From positions 1 through 36,923 of the forward strand of contig JBBRZF010000011.1 of NCBI GenBank assembly GCA_038236965.1: a stretch of 36,923 bases of DNA. The letters run 5' to 3'. Source of the stretch: JBBRZF01 sp038236965 (GTDB lineage Bacteria > Acidobacteriota > Terriglobia > Terriglobales > Acidobacteriaceae). This document shows, in pieces, positions 8,926-16,862 of the stretch. The notes under the pieces were generated by a model. That model was not told where the DNA came from, did no database searches, and was given only the letters and a program-made list of their open reading frames with translations. Position 1 is the stretch's first letter, and each line of letters starts with the position of its first letter. The position numbers were made by a program, and so were the translations under genes.

Positions 8926-10254
8926 TTATTTTGCAGACGTGGCGCAGGCCACCGGAACCTCGTGAAGCGTTGCAACCATGTGATCCAGCATGGCCTTCGT
9001 CAGTCCCGGATAGACTCCGAGCCAGAAGGACTGGTTCATGATGCGGTCGCTGTTCGCCAGATCACCCACAACACGATGCGAGATATTTTTGTACGCCGGT
9101 TGACGCACAAGGTTTCCACCGAACAATTGGCGGGTCGCGATTTTCTTCGACTCTAGGAACTCCACCAGCGCTGTGCGGGTGAATGGCGCATCTTCGCGAA
9201 CCGTCACCGGGAATCCGAACCAGCTTGGGTCGGAGTGCGGCGTCGCCTCCGGCAAGATGAGGTATTGCTGCAGATCCGAAAGCGCATTTTTCAAGTAGGC
9301 ACAATTTGTCTTGCGCGCCGCAATGAAGCCCGGCAGTTTCTGCAACTGCGCCACTCCCACCGCCGCCTGCATATCCGTCACCTTAAGGTTGTAGCCAATG
9401 TGCGAATAGATGTACTTGTGATCGTATCCATGCGGAAGTTCGCCTAGCTGCCAATCGAATCGCTTGCCGCAGGTATTCTCGCAGCCGGGATTGCACCAGC
9501 AATCGCGCCCCCAATCGCGGAATGATTCGGCAAGCGTCTTCAGCAACGGTTTTTCCGTCATGACGCATCCGCCCTCACCCATGGTGATGTGGTGCGCCGG
9601 ATAAAAACTCACCGAGGCCATATCGCCGAAGGTGCCTACATTCGTCCCGCGATAGGTCGAACCCAGCGCATCGCAGCAATCTTCCACCAGCCACAGGTCG
9701 TACTTCTTGGCGAAGGCAGTCACCGCGTCAAGGTCGAAGGGATTGCCCAGCGTGTGCGCGATCATGATGGCGCGCGTTCGCTCCGTGCGAGCTGATTCCA
9801 GATACTGCGGATCAATGTTGTAAGTCGGTATCTGCACATCGACAAAGACCGGGACCAGTCCGCACTGAACGATGGGATTCACCGTGGTCGGAAATCCAGC
9901 GGCCAGTGTGATCACCTCGTCGCCCGGCTTCAATCGGCGATCGCCGAGTCGTTCGGATGTGAGCGCCGAGAGCGCGACCAGGTTCGCCGACGATCCTGAG
10001 TTCACTAATATCGCCGAGCGCACGCCGACGAACTTCGCGAACTCCCTTTCGAACTCCTCGGCAAATCGCCCGGTCGTCAGCCAGAAATCTAGCGCCGACT
10101 CAACCAGTAACTCCAATTCGGACTCGCCAAAAACCCGCCCAGAGATGGGCACGAGCGAAACGCCGGGCACGAACTCCTTCGCAGGAAATGCCTCGCGATA
10201 GTATTCGCCTACCAGGCCGCGTATGCGGTCGCGCAACTCGTTAGACTTTGACAC
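8926..10254 (-). CDS. rfbH: RfbH / E1: CDP-4-keto-6-deoxy-D-glucose-3-dehydrase
   Basis: This 442-aa PMP/PLP enzyme of the aminotransferase fold removes the C3 hydroxyl of CDP-4-keto-6-deoxyglucose. Two diagnostic features are visible. The usual PLP-binding Lys is replaced by His in FYPAHHITMGEGG (H221/H222). The [2Fe-2S] ligand pattern C-X57-C-X1-C-X7-C is exact at C194, C252, C254 and C262, one residue off the numbering I recall for the Yersinia enzyme. The start is GTG at 10254, which shares one base with the rfbG stop (TAGTG) and has GGAGG 8 bases upstream. The partner E3 reductase (ascD/ddhD type) is not in this window. Assignment is firm from the motif spacing. Confidence 0.95.
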   Translation of the reverse strand: MSKSNELRDRIRGLVGEYYREAFPAKEFVPGVSLVPISGRVFGESELELLVESALDFWLTTGRFAEEFEREFAKFVGVRSAILVNSGSSANLVALSALTSERLGDRRLKPGDEVITLAAGFPTTVNPIVQCGLVPVFVDVQIPTYNIDPQYLESARTERTRAIMIAHTLGNPFDLDAVTAFAKKYDLWLVEDCCDALGSTYRGTNVGTFGDMASVSFYPAHHITMGEGGCVMTEKPLLKTLAESFRDWGRDCWCNPGCENTCGKRFDWQLGELPHGYDHKYIYSHIGYNLKVTDMQAAVGVAQLQKLPGFIAARKTNCAYLKNALSDLQQYLILPEATPHSDPSWFGFPVTVREDAPFTRTALVEFLESKKIATRQLFGGNLVRQPAYKNISHRVVGDLANSDRIMNQSFWLGVYPGLTKAMLDHMVATLHEVPVACATSAK

Positions 10255-11228
10255 TACTTCAAGACCTCCCGGTACCACGCGATCGTCCGCTCCAGACCTT
10301 CGTCCAGTGTGAACTTCGGCTTCCACTGCAATTTTTTGCGGGCCTGCTCCGCGCTCAGGTACTGGTGACGAATTTCGTGAACAGTTTCGTTGCGTATCTC
10401 CGGCTGCAGCCTCGACTGCATGCGCTCCAATATTTTATTCACCAGATCCAGCACGCTGATCTGCGTTTCGTTCGAAAAGTTGAATGCCTTCCCTGCCAGG
10501 CTCGGGTCTGCTAGAAGTCTTTCAGCAAGCAGCATGTACGCTGCGGCGCCATCTTCTATATAGAAGTAGTCGCGAATGAATTTTCCGTCCGAACGAATCA
10601 CCGGACGCTCGCCGCGCAACACCGAGCGTATCGTCCCCGGCACCACGCGATTCCAGTTCAGGTCTCCGCCGCCATAGAAATTTCCGCAGCGCGTGATCGC
10701 CACCGGCACCTTGAACGAGATCGCGTACGACTGCGCGATCAGATCTGCGCATGACTTGCTTACATCGTACGGATGCTGCCCCTGCAGCGGCATATCTTCT
10801 GTATACGGAAGCGCCTTCTGCTCTCCGTAGGCTTTGTCGGACGAGGCCAGAACCACCGCTTTCACCTTCAGCGAACGGCGACAGGCTTCCAGTAGATTCC
10901 ACGTTCCGCGAACATTGCTTTCGAAGGTCGATAGCGGATTTCGGTTGGCGATGCCAACGATGGTCTGTGCCGCCAAGTGGAAGACGGCTTCCACCTCGTA
11001 CTCGCCAAGAACGCGTTCCAGTAGCTCCGGACTGCTCAATTCGCCGCGCACCACGTTGACGCGCTCTCCTAACCCTTGCCGTACGAATTCGCTGTCCGGG
11101 ACCCAGTCTCGCACCAGCGAAGTCACCGAGGCGCCTTGCTCTATCAGGCTCTTCGTCAACCATCCGCCCAGCAATCCCGTTGCTCCCGTGATCAGTACAG
11201 GACGGTCCCGCCAAATCGTACTCGTCAT
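10254..11228 (-). CDS. rfbG: RfbG: CDP-glucose 4,6-dehydratase
   Basis: The 324-aa extended SDR dehydratase has VLITGATGLLGG (NAD binding, residues 11-22), AVFHLAAQTIVG, the Ser/Asp region VVLASSDKAYGEQ, the catalytic HPYDVSKSCAD (Y-x3-K), and RDYFYIEDGA. It converts CDP-glucose to CDP-4-keto-6-deoxyglucose, the substrate of RfbH. The ATG at 11228 overlaps the rfbF stop as ATGA and is preceded by GGAAGGTG; the longer frame to 11387 is an out-of-frame shadow of rfbF. The downstream gene rfbH shares one base with its stop. At 324 residues it is slightly shorter than typical RfbG (about 360). Confidence 0.93.
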   Translation of the reverse strand: MTSTIWRDRPVLITGATGLLGGWLTKSLIEQGASVTSLVRDWVPDSEFVRQGLGERVNVVRGELSSPELLERVLGEYEVEAVFHLAAQTIVGIANRNPLSTFESNVRGTWNLLEACRRSLKVKAVVLASSDKAYGEQKALPYTEDMPLQGQHPYDVSKSCADLIAQSYAISFKVPVAITRCGNFYGGGDLNWNRVVPGTIRSVLRGERPVIRSDGKFIRDYFYIEDGAAAYMLLAERLLADPSLAGKAFNFSNETQISVLDLVNKILERMQSRLQPEIRNETVHEIRHQYLSAEQARKKLQWKPKFTLDEGLERTIAWYREVLK

Positions 11229-12001
11229 TCCCACACCTTCCAGGGAGCTTCGTTCTTGTTCCACAACTCGTTCAGATACTCGTATTCGCGATAGGTATCC
11301 ATTGCGTAGAAAAATCCGTCGTGCTGGAAGGCCATCAGCTCGCCTTCGGCGGCTATCTTTTCCAGCGGTTCGCGTTCCAGGATGCAAGCGTCGCCGCCCA
11401 GGAAATCGAATATTCCGGGATTGAAGATGAAGAAGCCAGCGCTTGCCCGCCCGCTCGTCTTGGGTTTCTCCAGGAAATTTGTGACGCGCCCGATGGAGTT
11501 CATCTCGATCATCCCGAATCGCGAACTCGGATTCACCGTCGTCACCGTCGCCAGCTTGCCGTGCCTCTTATGGAATTCCAGCAGCTTCGGGATATCGACA
11601 TCGCCCACCCCGTCTCCATAGGTCAACATAAAAGGTTCGTTGCCGATGTATTTCTGCACCCGCCTCACGCGTCCGCCCGTCATGGTGGACTGGCCTGTAT
11701 CTACCAAGGTTACGCGGAAGTCCTGCTCCGTGTGCTCATTGTTGAATTCTATCTTCGATTTCTTCCCCAGACTGATGGTGAAATCGTTGTTCATCGGTTC
11801 GTAGTTCAGGAAATATTCCTTGATCATGTTGCCGCGATAACCGAGACAAAGCACAAAATCGAGAAGACCTGCATGCGCATACGTTTTCATGATGTGCCAC
11901 AGGATCGGACGGCCACCGATCTCGACCAGCGGCTTCGGCCGGAACTCCGTCTCTTCTCTCAGACGAGTGCCTAATCCTCCGCAAAGTACGATTACCTTCA
12001 T
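11225..12001 (-). CDS. rfbF: RfbF: glucose-1-phosphate cytidylyltransferase
   Basis: The 258-aa sugar nucleotidyltransferase opens with VIVLCGGLGTRLREET and FRPKPLVEIGGRPILWH, the standard NTP-binding G-rich loop and the conserved RPKP segment. YGDGVGDVD is the metal-binding Asp region. It makes CDP-glucose from CTP and glucose-1-phosphate, the first committed step for CDP-linked dideoxy sugars. ATG 12001 has AGGAG 7 bases upstream. It is the first gene of the leftward operon and diverges from uvrB across 265 bases, so the operon promoter should lie in that gap; I could not pick a convincing one. Confidence 0.95.
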   Translation of the reverse strand: MKVIVLCGGLGTRLREETEFRPKPLVEIGGRPILWHIMKTYAHAGLLDFVLCLGYRGNMIKEYFLNYEPMNNDFTISLGKKSKIEFNNEHTEQDFRVTLVDTGQSTMTGGRVRRVQKYIGNEPFMLTYGDGVGDVDIPKLLEFHKRHGKLATVTTVNPSSRFGMIEMNSIGRVTNFLEKPKTSGRASAGFFIFNPGIFDFLGGDACILEREPLEKIAAEGELMAFQHDGFFYAMDTYREYEYLNELWNKNEAPWKVWE

Positions 12002-12210
12002 TGCATCTCCTGAACAGCGGCTTATGACGCCTCACGGTGCTCTCCCGAATGATCCCGCAATCTCGCAGGACACCGCCGACTTCTAATGAGTTACCGGGTT
12101 ACGACATCTTAGGACAGGATACAAATACGCGCCACTTTGAAGTGAGACTACGACGCCCCCCGGACGATCCACCCAGCTTTCGCCCTGTCGAACGGGCCAT
12201 TCTGCTGCGT

Positions 12211-12216
12211 TATACT
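12211..12216 (+). promoter_or_regulatory. Candidate -10 box for uvrB (TATACT)
   Basis: TATACT matches the bacterial -10 consensus at five of six positions and sits 50 bases before the uvrB start. No good -35 hexamer lies at 16-18 bases upstream (TCGAAC is the 17-base-spaced hexamer). I see no clear LexA-type box around it. Confidence 0.35.
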
Positions 12217-12266
12217 AAAGGGATGCCTACTCATCGAAATTGCGACTAGAGAGGTGTCCCCAACTT

Positions 12267-14255
12267 ATGGACTTCCAATTACAGAGCACGTACAAACCGC
12301 AGGGCGACCAGGGCACCGCCATAGAGCAGCTTACACGCGGATTGCGGGATGGAGAAAAGCACCAGGTGTTGCTGGGCGTCACCGGGTCGGGCAAGACGTT
12401 CACCATGGCCAAGATCATCGAAGAGATGAACCGGCCAGCCCTTGTCCTCGCTCACAACAAGACTCTGGCCGCCCAGCTTTACCACGAGTTTAAGAATTTC
12501 TTTCCCAACAACGCCGTCGAGTACTTCGTCTCCTACTATGACTATTACCAGCCGGAAGCCTACATTCCCGCGGGCGACATCTTCATCGAGAAGGAAGCGA
12601 CCATCAATGACGAGCTCGACAAGTTGCGCCTCTCTGCCACCAAGTCACTGTTCGAGCGCCGCGACTGCATCATCGTAGCCTCCGTAAGCTGCATCTACGG
12701 CCTCGGTTCGCCGGAAGCCTACTACGGAATGTTGCTGTTCCTGGAAAAGGGACAGCGCATGAAGCGCGACGACATCGTAAAGAAGCTCGTCGAAATCCTC
12801 TACGAACGCACCAACGAAGATTTTAAGCGCGGAACATTTCGCGTACGCGGCGACGTCATCGAGATTTTCCCTACCTACGACGACAACGCCTACCGCATTG
12901 AAATGTTCGGTGACGAGGTGGAATCACTCTCCCAGATCGATCCGCTCTTTGGAACCGTGAAGCAGCGCTACACGCGCCTCCCCATCTATCCCAAGACGCA
13001 CTATGTGATGAAGCCCGAGCAGAAGACGCACGCCGTCGAATCCATCCTGACCGAACTCGGATGGTGGGAGAAGGAACTCGAGAACCAGGGACGCCTCGTC
13101 GAATCCCAGCGCATACACCAGCGCACCCGCTTCGATCTGGAGATGATCAAGGAGATGGGTTACTGCCACGGCATTGAAAACTATTCGCGTCACTTTACCG
13201 GACGCCTTCCGGGCGAGCCGCCGCCAACTTTGCTCGATTACGTCCCTCGCGAATTCCTGCTCTTCATCGATGAATCGCACCAGACCATTCCGCAGATACA
13301 CGGCATGTGGCACGGTGACCGCTCGCGCAAGGCCAACCTCATCGAGTACGGCTTCCGCCTGCCCAGCGCGCTCGATAATCGTCCGCTGCAATTCGAGGAA
13401 TTCGAGAACCGCGTCAACCAGGCAGTCTATGTTTCCGCCACGCCCGGCCCCTACGAACTCACAAAGGCCGCCGGCGTCGTCGTCGAACAGATCATTCGTC
13501 CCACCGGCCTAGTCGATCCAGAAACAGAGATTCGCCCGGTCAAGGGACAGATTGACGACCTGCTCGGCGAAATACGAAAGCGCGTAGCCAATGGTCAGCG
13601 CGTCCTCGTCACCACGCTCACCAAGCGCATGTCGGAAGATCTGGCGGAGTACTACAGCGAGGTCGGTGTGCGCTGCCGCTACATGCATTCTGAGATCGAG
13701 ACGCTGGAACGCATCAAGATTCTGCGCGACTTGCGCAAAGGCGAGTTCGATGTCCTCATCGGAATCAATCTTTTGCGCGAAGGACTCGACCTGCCGGAAG
13801 TCTCGCTGGTAGCCATTCTCGACGCGGACAAGGAAGGCTTCCTGCGCTCCGCCGGTTCGCTTATCCAGACCATCGGACGCTGTGCCCGACATCTCGAAGG
13901 CCGCGCCATTCTCTACGCTGACCGCATGACCGATTCCATGCGCAAAGCTCTCGACGAAACCGATCGCCGTCGCGCGATACAGGTGGCCTACAACGTCGAA
14001 CACGGAATCACGCCGGAGAGCATTATTCGACCGCTCGATATGACGCTCGCCGGAATCGTCGCGGCCGATTACGTCGACCTCGCCGACCAGGCCGACGGCA
14101 TGCCGGAATTCAAATCCCAGCAGGAACTCGACCTCTATATTTCGAAATTGGAAAGTGATATGCGCGAGAGCGCAAAGAAGTTTGAATTTGAAAAGGCCGC
14201 GAAGCTGCGCGATTCGATACGCGACTTGAAGACGAAAGAATTCATCTTCGCGTAA
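12267..14255 (+). CDS. uvrB: UvrB, excinuclease ABC subunit B
   Basis: The 662-aa protein is full length for UvrB. Visible are Walker A GVTGSGKTFTMA, the beta-hairpin YYDYYQPEAYIP that clamps one DNA strand, the DExH-like FIDESHQTIPQ, motif V/VI LIQTIGRCARHLEGRA, and the C-terminal UVR helix-pair that binds UvrC (EKAAKLRDSIRDLKTKEF). It verifies damage handed over by UvrA and recruits UvrC for incision in nucleotide excision repair. The start chosen is ATG 12267 (MDFQLQS) with GAGGTG 11 bases upstream; an earlier in-frame TTG at 12240 adds nine residues without family similarity. It stands alone and is unrelated to its sugar and chemosensory neighbours. Confidence 0.98.
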   Translation: MDFQLQSTYKPQGDQGTAIEQLTRGLRDGEKHQVLLGVTGSGKTFTMAKIIEEMNRPALVLAHNKTLAAQLYHEFKNFFPNNAVEYFVSYYDYYQPEAYIPAGDIFIEKEATINDELDKLRLSATKSLFERRDCIIVASVSCIYGLGSPEAYYGMLLFLEKGQRMKRDDIVKKLVEILYERTNEDFKRGTFRVRGDVIEIFPTYDDNAYRIEMFGDEVESLSQIDPLFGTVKQRYTRLPIYPKTHYVMKPEQKTHAVESILTELGWWEKELENQGRLVESQRIHQRTRFDLEMIKEMGYCHGIENYSRHFTGRLPGEPPPTLLDYVPREFLLFIDESHQTIPQIHGMWHGDRSRKANLIEYGFRLPSALDNRPLQFEEFENRVNQAVYVSATPGPYELTKAAGVVVEQIIRPTGLVDPETEIRPVKGQIDDLLGEIRKRVANGQRVLVTTLTKRMSEDLAEYYSEVGVRCRYMHSEIETLERIKILRDLRKGEFDVLIGINLLREGLDLPEVSLVAILDADKEGFLRSAGSLIQTIGRCARHLEGRAILYADRMTDSMRKALDETDRRRAIQVAYNVEHGITPESIIRPLDMTLAGIVAADYVDLADQADGMPEFKSQQELDLYISKLESDMRESAKKFEFEKAAKLRDSIRDLKTKEFIFA

Positions 14256-14295
14256 ACAATCCGGCCACGGATTAGAACCGGCGGGCGTGGCTGAT

Positions 14296-15876
14296 CTATT
14301 TCTCTTCGGCAAGCCACAGTTGGGGACGCATACGGAACAGCGGATCGACGCGTCCTTTGTAGAGACGGTCGCGGTCGATCATCGCGGTGAGCTTTACGCC
14401 GTCGGCGCGCAACTTCTGGATCAGCCACCCTTCTTCATTGCTCATCACCACGTATTTCTTGTTAGCCGCGCGGAAGTCGCTCAGGTTCTGTTCGTGAATC
14501 GGGAACACGCTGTCACGCCCCGCATACAGCGTCTGTTCGGCCGAGTCCTCTTTCTGGTATCGATGCACGGCATCGAAATCGACGGGAAAGACGATGCGTG
14601 AACTCAGTTCGTGCGGTCCGTAGAAAGTGAGCGGCAGCACAATGAGTGAGTCCGGACAGAGCACGGGCAGGTTGCCCTTCAGGATCGGTTCGTGGATGTA
14701 CGTCTCGAACTGCGTGCGGCGCTCGATGATCTCCTGCGCCATAAACGCAGTGCGAACGCCGAACCAGCAGAAGAAGATGAACGCAAGCGCAAAGCCGACC
14801 CAGGCTTTGCGGCGTCCGAGTTTCGCCCCGGCTATGCCGACGCCGATCGCAACTCCGAATGCAGAAGGCAGAACGTATCGCGAAGTGACCTGCCCCGTCT
14901 TGAGCACGGCAATGGCATAGGCGACGAACGGCAACGCGATGAGGGTGACGTCGGCCGCGAGTTCGTGGGCGGGAATGAGCAACTCGTCGTCGCTGCGCCG
15001 GCGAATCAACCAGAACACCATCGCCGCAACGAAAAGAACGATGACGGGCCAGATCGTCTCTTCGAGTAGTGCGTCGTATCCGTACCAGAGGAATTCGGAC
15101 TTGGGATGATTCCACGCATACGAGGTGTAGAGCCTCATGTCCGTCCGAATCAGCGGCAGATACGCGAGCAGCGGCAGTCCGCCGAGCAACTGCGCGCACC
15201 AAACACCATAGTCAATTCGTCCGCGCCGCAGCGCGCGCACCAGTTCTCCCACCGCAACGGGGAAGAAGACGAGTACCGCGTAGTAGTGGCTCGAAACACC
15301 TGCCGCCAGCGCCACGGCCAGTGCTGCCAGGGCGATTTTCCTGTGACATTGCTCGGCGGCGTTCTGCCACGCCAGCAGCGCAACCATGCCACTGGCCATC
15401 AACAAGCCATAAGGACGCGCCTCAAAGGAGTAATCGAACGCCCTGATAGCGAAGACGTAGAGCATCGCTCCGATGGCAAAGGTCGCAGGCACCCGGCGAC
15501 GCACAAAAAGGAATGTCGCCCCCGCCGCGATCCAGAACGCGAACATCGAGGGCGTTCGCATGGCGACCGCGTTGCTGCCGAACAACCGATTCAGCGGAAG
15601 CGTCAGAACGTGATTCAGAGGAGGATTCTGGTCCACGCCGGCGAGCAGCGCCTGCCATATCGCTCGCAAACTGTGCGCGCGCACGATGTAAACCGTGATG
15701 AGTTCATCGAACCAATAAACTTTTATTGCGGAGAGCAGGACGGTGAGCGCGAAATACAGCACGGTAAACGACAGGAATACTCGGTAGGGATGCGCACTCA
15801 GCGTCGATTGCAGGCGCTCCGCTCTCTGAGCGAGGCTTTCTCGTGTGCCTCTCAAATCGGCCTGAATGCTGGACAT
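14296..15876 (-). CDS. GT39/PMT_2-like integral membrane glycosyltransferase
   Basis: The 526-aa protein has about ten or more hydrophobic helices. After the first helix comes YWFDELITVYIV, with the acidic catalytic D-E of the GT-C fold, then a DQNPPLNHVLTLPLNRLFG loop typical of PMT_2 (PF13231) proteins, and EARPYGLLMASG later. The C-terminal 130 residues are soluble. It should transfer a sugar from a polyprenyl-phosphate donor on the outer face of the inner membrane. ATG 15876 is preceded by GGAG at a short spacing. It lies 134 bases after the last chemosensory gene on the same strand and converges on uvrB, so it may be a single-gene unit or read-through from the operon. The substrate is unknown. 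Confidence 0.85.
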   Translation of the reverse strand: MSSIQADLRGTRESLAQRAERLQSTLSAHPYRVFLSFTVLYFALTVLLSAIKVYWFDELITVYIVRAHSLRAIWQALLAGVDQNPPLNHVLTLPLNRLFGSNAVAMRTPSMFAFWIAAGATFLFVRRRVPATFAIGAMLYVFAIRAFDYSFEARPYGLLMASGMVALLAWQNAAEQCHRKIALAALAVALAAGVSSHYYAVLVFFPVAVGELVRALRRGRIDYGVWCAQLLGGLPLLAYLPLIRTDMRLYTSYAWNHPKSEFLWYGYDALLEETIWPVIVLFVAAMVFWLIRRRSDDELLIPAHELAADVTLIALPFVAYAIAVLKTGQVTSRYVLPSAFGVAIGVGIAGAKLGRRKAWVGFALAFIFFCWFGVRTAFMAQEIIERRTQFETYIHEPILKGNLPVLCPDSLIVLPLTFYGPHELSSRIVFPVDFDAVHRYQKEDSAEQTLYAGRDSVFPIHEQNLSDFRAANKKYVVMSNEEGWLIQKLRADGVKLTAMIDRDRLYKGRVDPLFRMRPQLWLAEEK

Positions 15877-16010
15877 CTACTCCGAATCCTGTTCTCGCGG
15901 TCAGCGCACTAAAGACGTTCGGTTTGGCTTATCGAGGGACCGCCGAGTGTAACGAAGAGTTTGACACATCCGCGAACATTTTCGGGTATTTCCCCGCGGA
16001 AAATGCGCTT

Positions 16011-16862
16011 CTATTCACCTTCCTGCAGCGTCTTGATGTGCTCTTCCAGCGCCCGGGAATACTCGCGTTCCGCTTCAAGTTCCGATTCCAGCTTCTTGAT
16101 CTGGCTATGGAGTCTTAGCAGTTCGAGCCGCATCTTTCCGGCATCCATGGTTGACGACAGCGGCGGTGCAGGAACTCGCGCTTGCGGGGCGGGCTGCGGA
16201 GTCGTTTGCTGTGCTACGAATTGCGCTGGCGGAATGACCAGTTGCGGGGCAGCGAAGGGATTCGGTCCCGCTGCGGCTGCGACCGTTGCCGCCATGGAAG
16301 GCGGCGTCGGGCGCGGAGCGGCGGCAGGAACCGTCAGTGGCATCGCGCGCTGTTCGGCCATAGGTGCACGTGCAGCTACCTGCATGGGACGCGGTGCGTT
16401 CGCCGGCGAAGCAAAGATGCTGCTCAGCGCCGCGGCCGACGCGCTCGCCGCAGCCGCTGAGGCCGCAGGAGTCGCCGGTTGACCAGCGGTAGGATCCAGA
16501 AGATGCCGCACCCTCGTGATCAGGTCCTGCGGCTGAAATGGTTTGCGGATCAGTTCGTCAGCCTTTACGGCAAACGCTTTTTCCGCCACCTGCCGATTCA
16601 CCACGCCCGACATCAGGATGACGGGCGTGCGCGCAAAGCGCACGTGCTGCTTGATGTGCTGACACACCTCATACCCGTCTTTATCCGGCATGATCACGTC
16701 GCTGATCACCACGTCGGGCGCGTTCTGTTCCATCAGGGCGATTGCGCTCGCAGCATCGTGGCACGCGATCACGTTGATGTTCTCGCGCCGGAATGCGATC
16801 TTGATCACTTCGCGCATGGTTGCGCTGTCATCGATGAAGTAGACGACCGGTGTTGCGCTCAT
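16011..16862 (-). CDS. Response regulator with Ala/Pro-rich linker and C-terminal coiled coil
   Basis: The 283-aa protein begins with a complete receiver domain (residues 1-125): acidic pair in YFIDDSA, phospho-acceptor D55 in VVISDVIMP, and RKPFQP with the conserved Lys-Pro. Residues 125 to about 238 are low-complexity, almost wholly Ala, Pro, Gln, Ser and Val. The last 45 residues form a heptad-patterned helix (LLRLHSQIKKLESELEAE) and look like a coiled coil. There is no DNA-binding or enzymatic output domain, so signal output is probably through protein contact or oligomerisation. It is the last gene of the chemosensory operon; its ATG overlaps the upstream stop (ATGA). Likely target of CheA; the downstream partner is unknown. 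Confidence 0.85.
   Translation of the reverse strand: MSATPVVYFIDDSATMREVIKIAFRRENINVIACHDAASAIALMEQNAPDVVISDVIMPDKDGYEVCQHIKQHVRFARTPVILMSGVVNRQVAEKAFAVKADELIRKPFQPQDLITRVRHLLDPTAGQPATPAASAAAASASAAALSSIFASPANAPRPMQVAARAPMAEQRAMPLTVPAAAPRPTPPSMAATVAAAAGPNPFAAPQLVIPPAQFVAQQTTPQPAPQARVPAPPLSSTMDAGKMRLELLRLHSQIKKLESELEAEREYSRALEEHIKTLQEGE

Noticed and set aside
12131..12142. CACTT-TG-AAGTG inverted repeat in the rfbF/uvrB gap as an operator
   Set aside because: Only 5-bp arms, expected by chance in this length.
14256..14295. GCCACG/CGTGGC inverted repeat between uvrB and the GT39-like gene as a terminator
   Set aside because: A 6-bp stem with a 16-base loop and no T-run; too weak.
15961..15966. 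Rightward TTGACA between the coiled-coil regulator gene and the GT39-like gene
   Set aside because: No -10 hexamer at 16-18 bases, and it points antisense into the operon.
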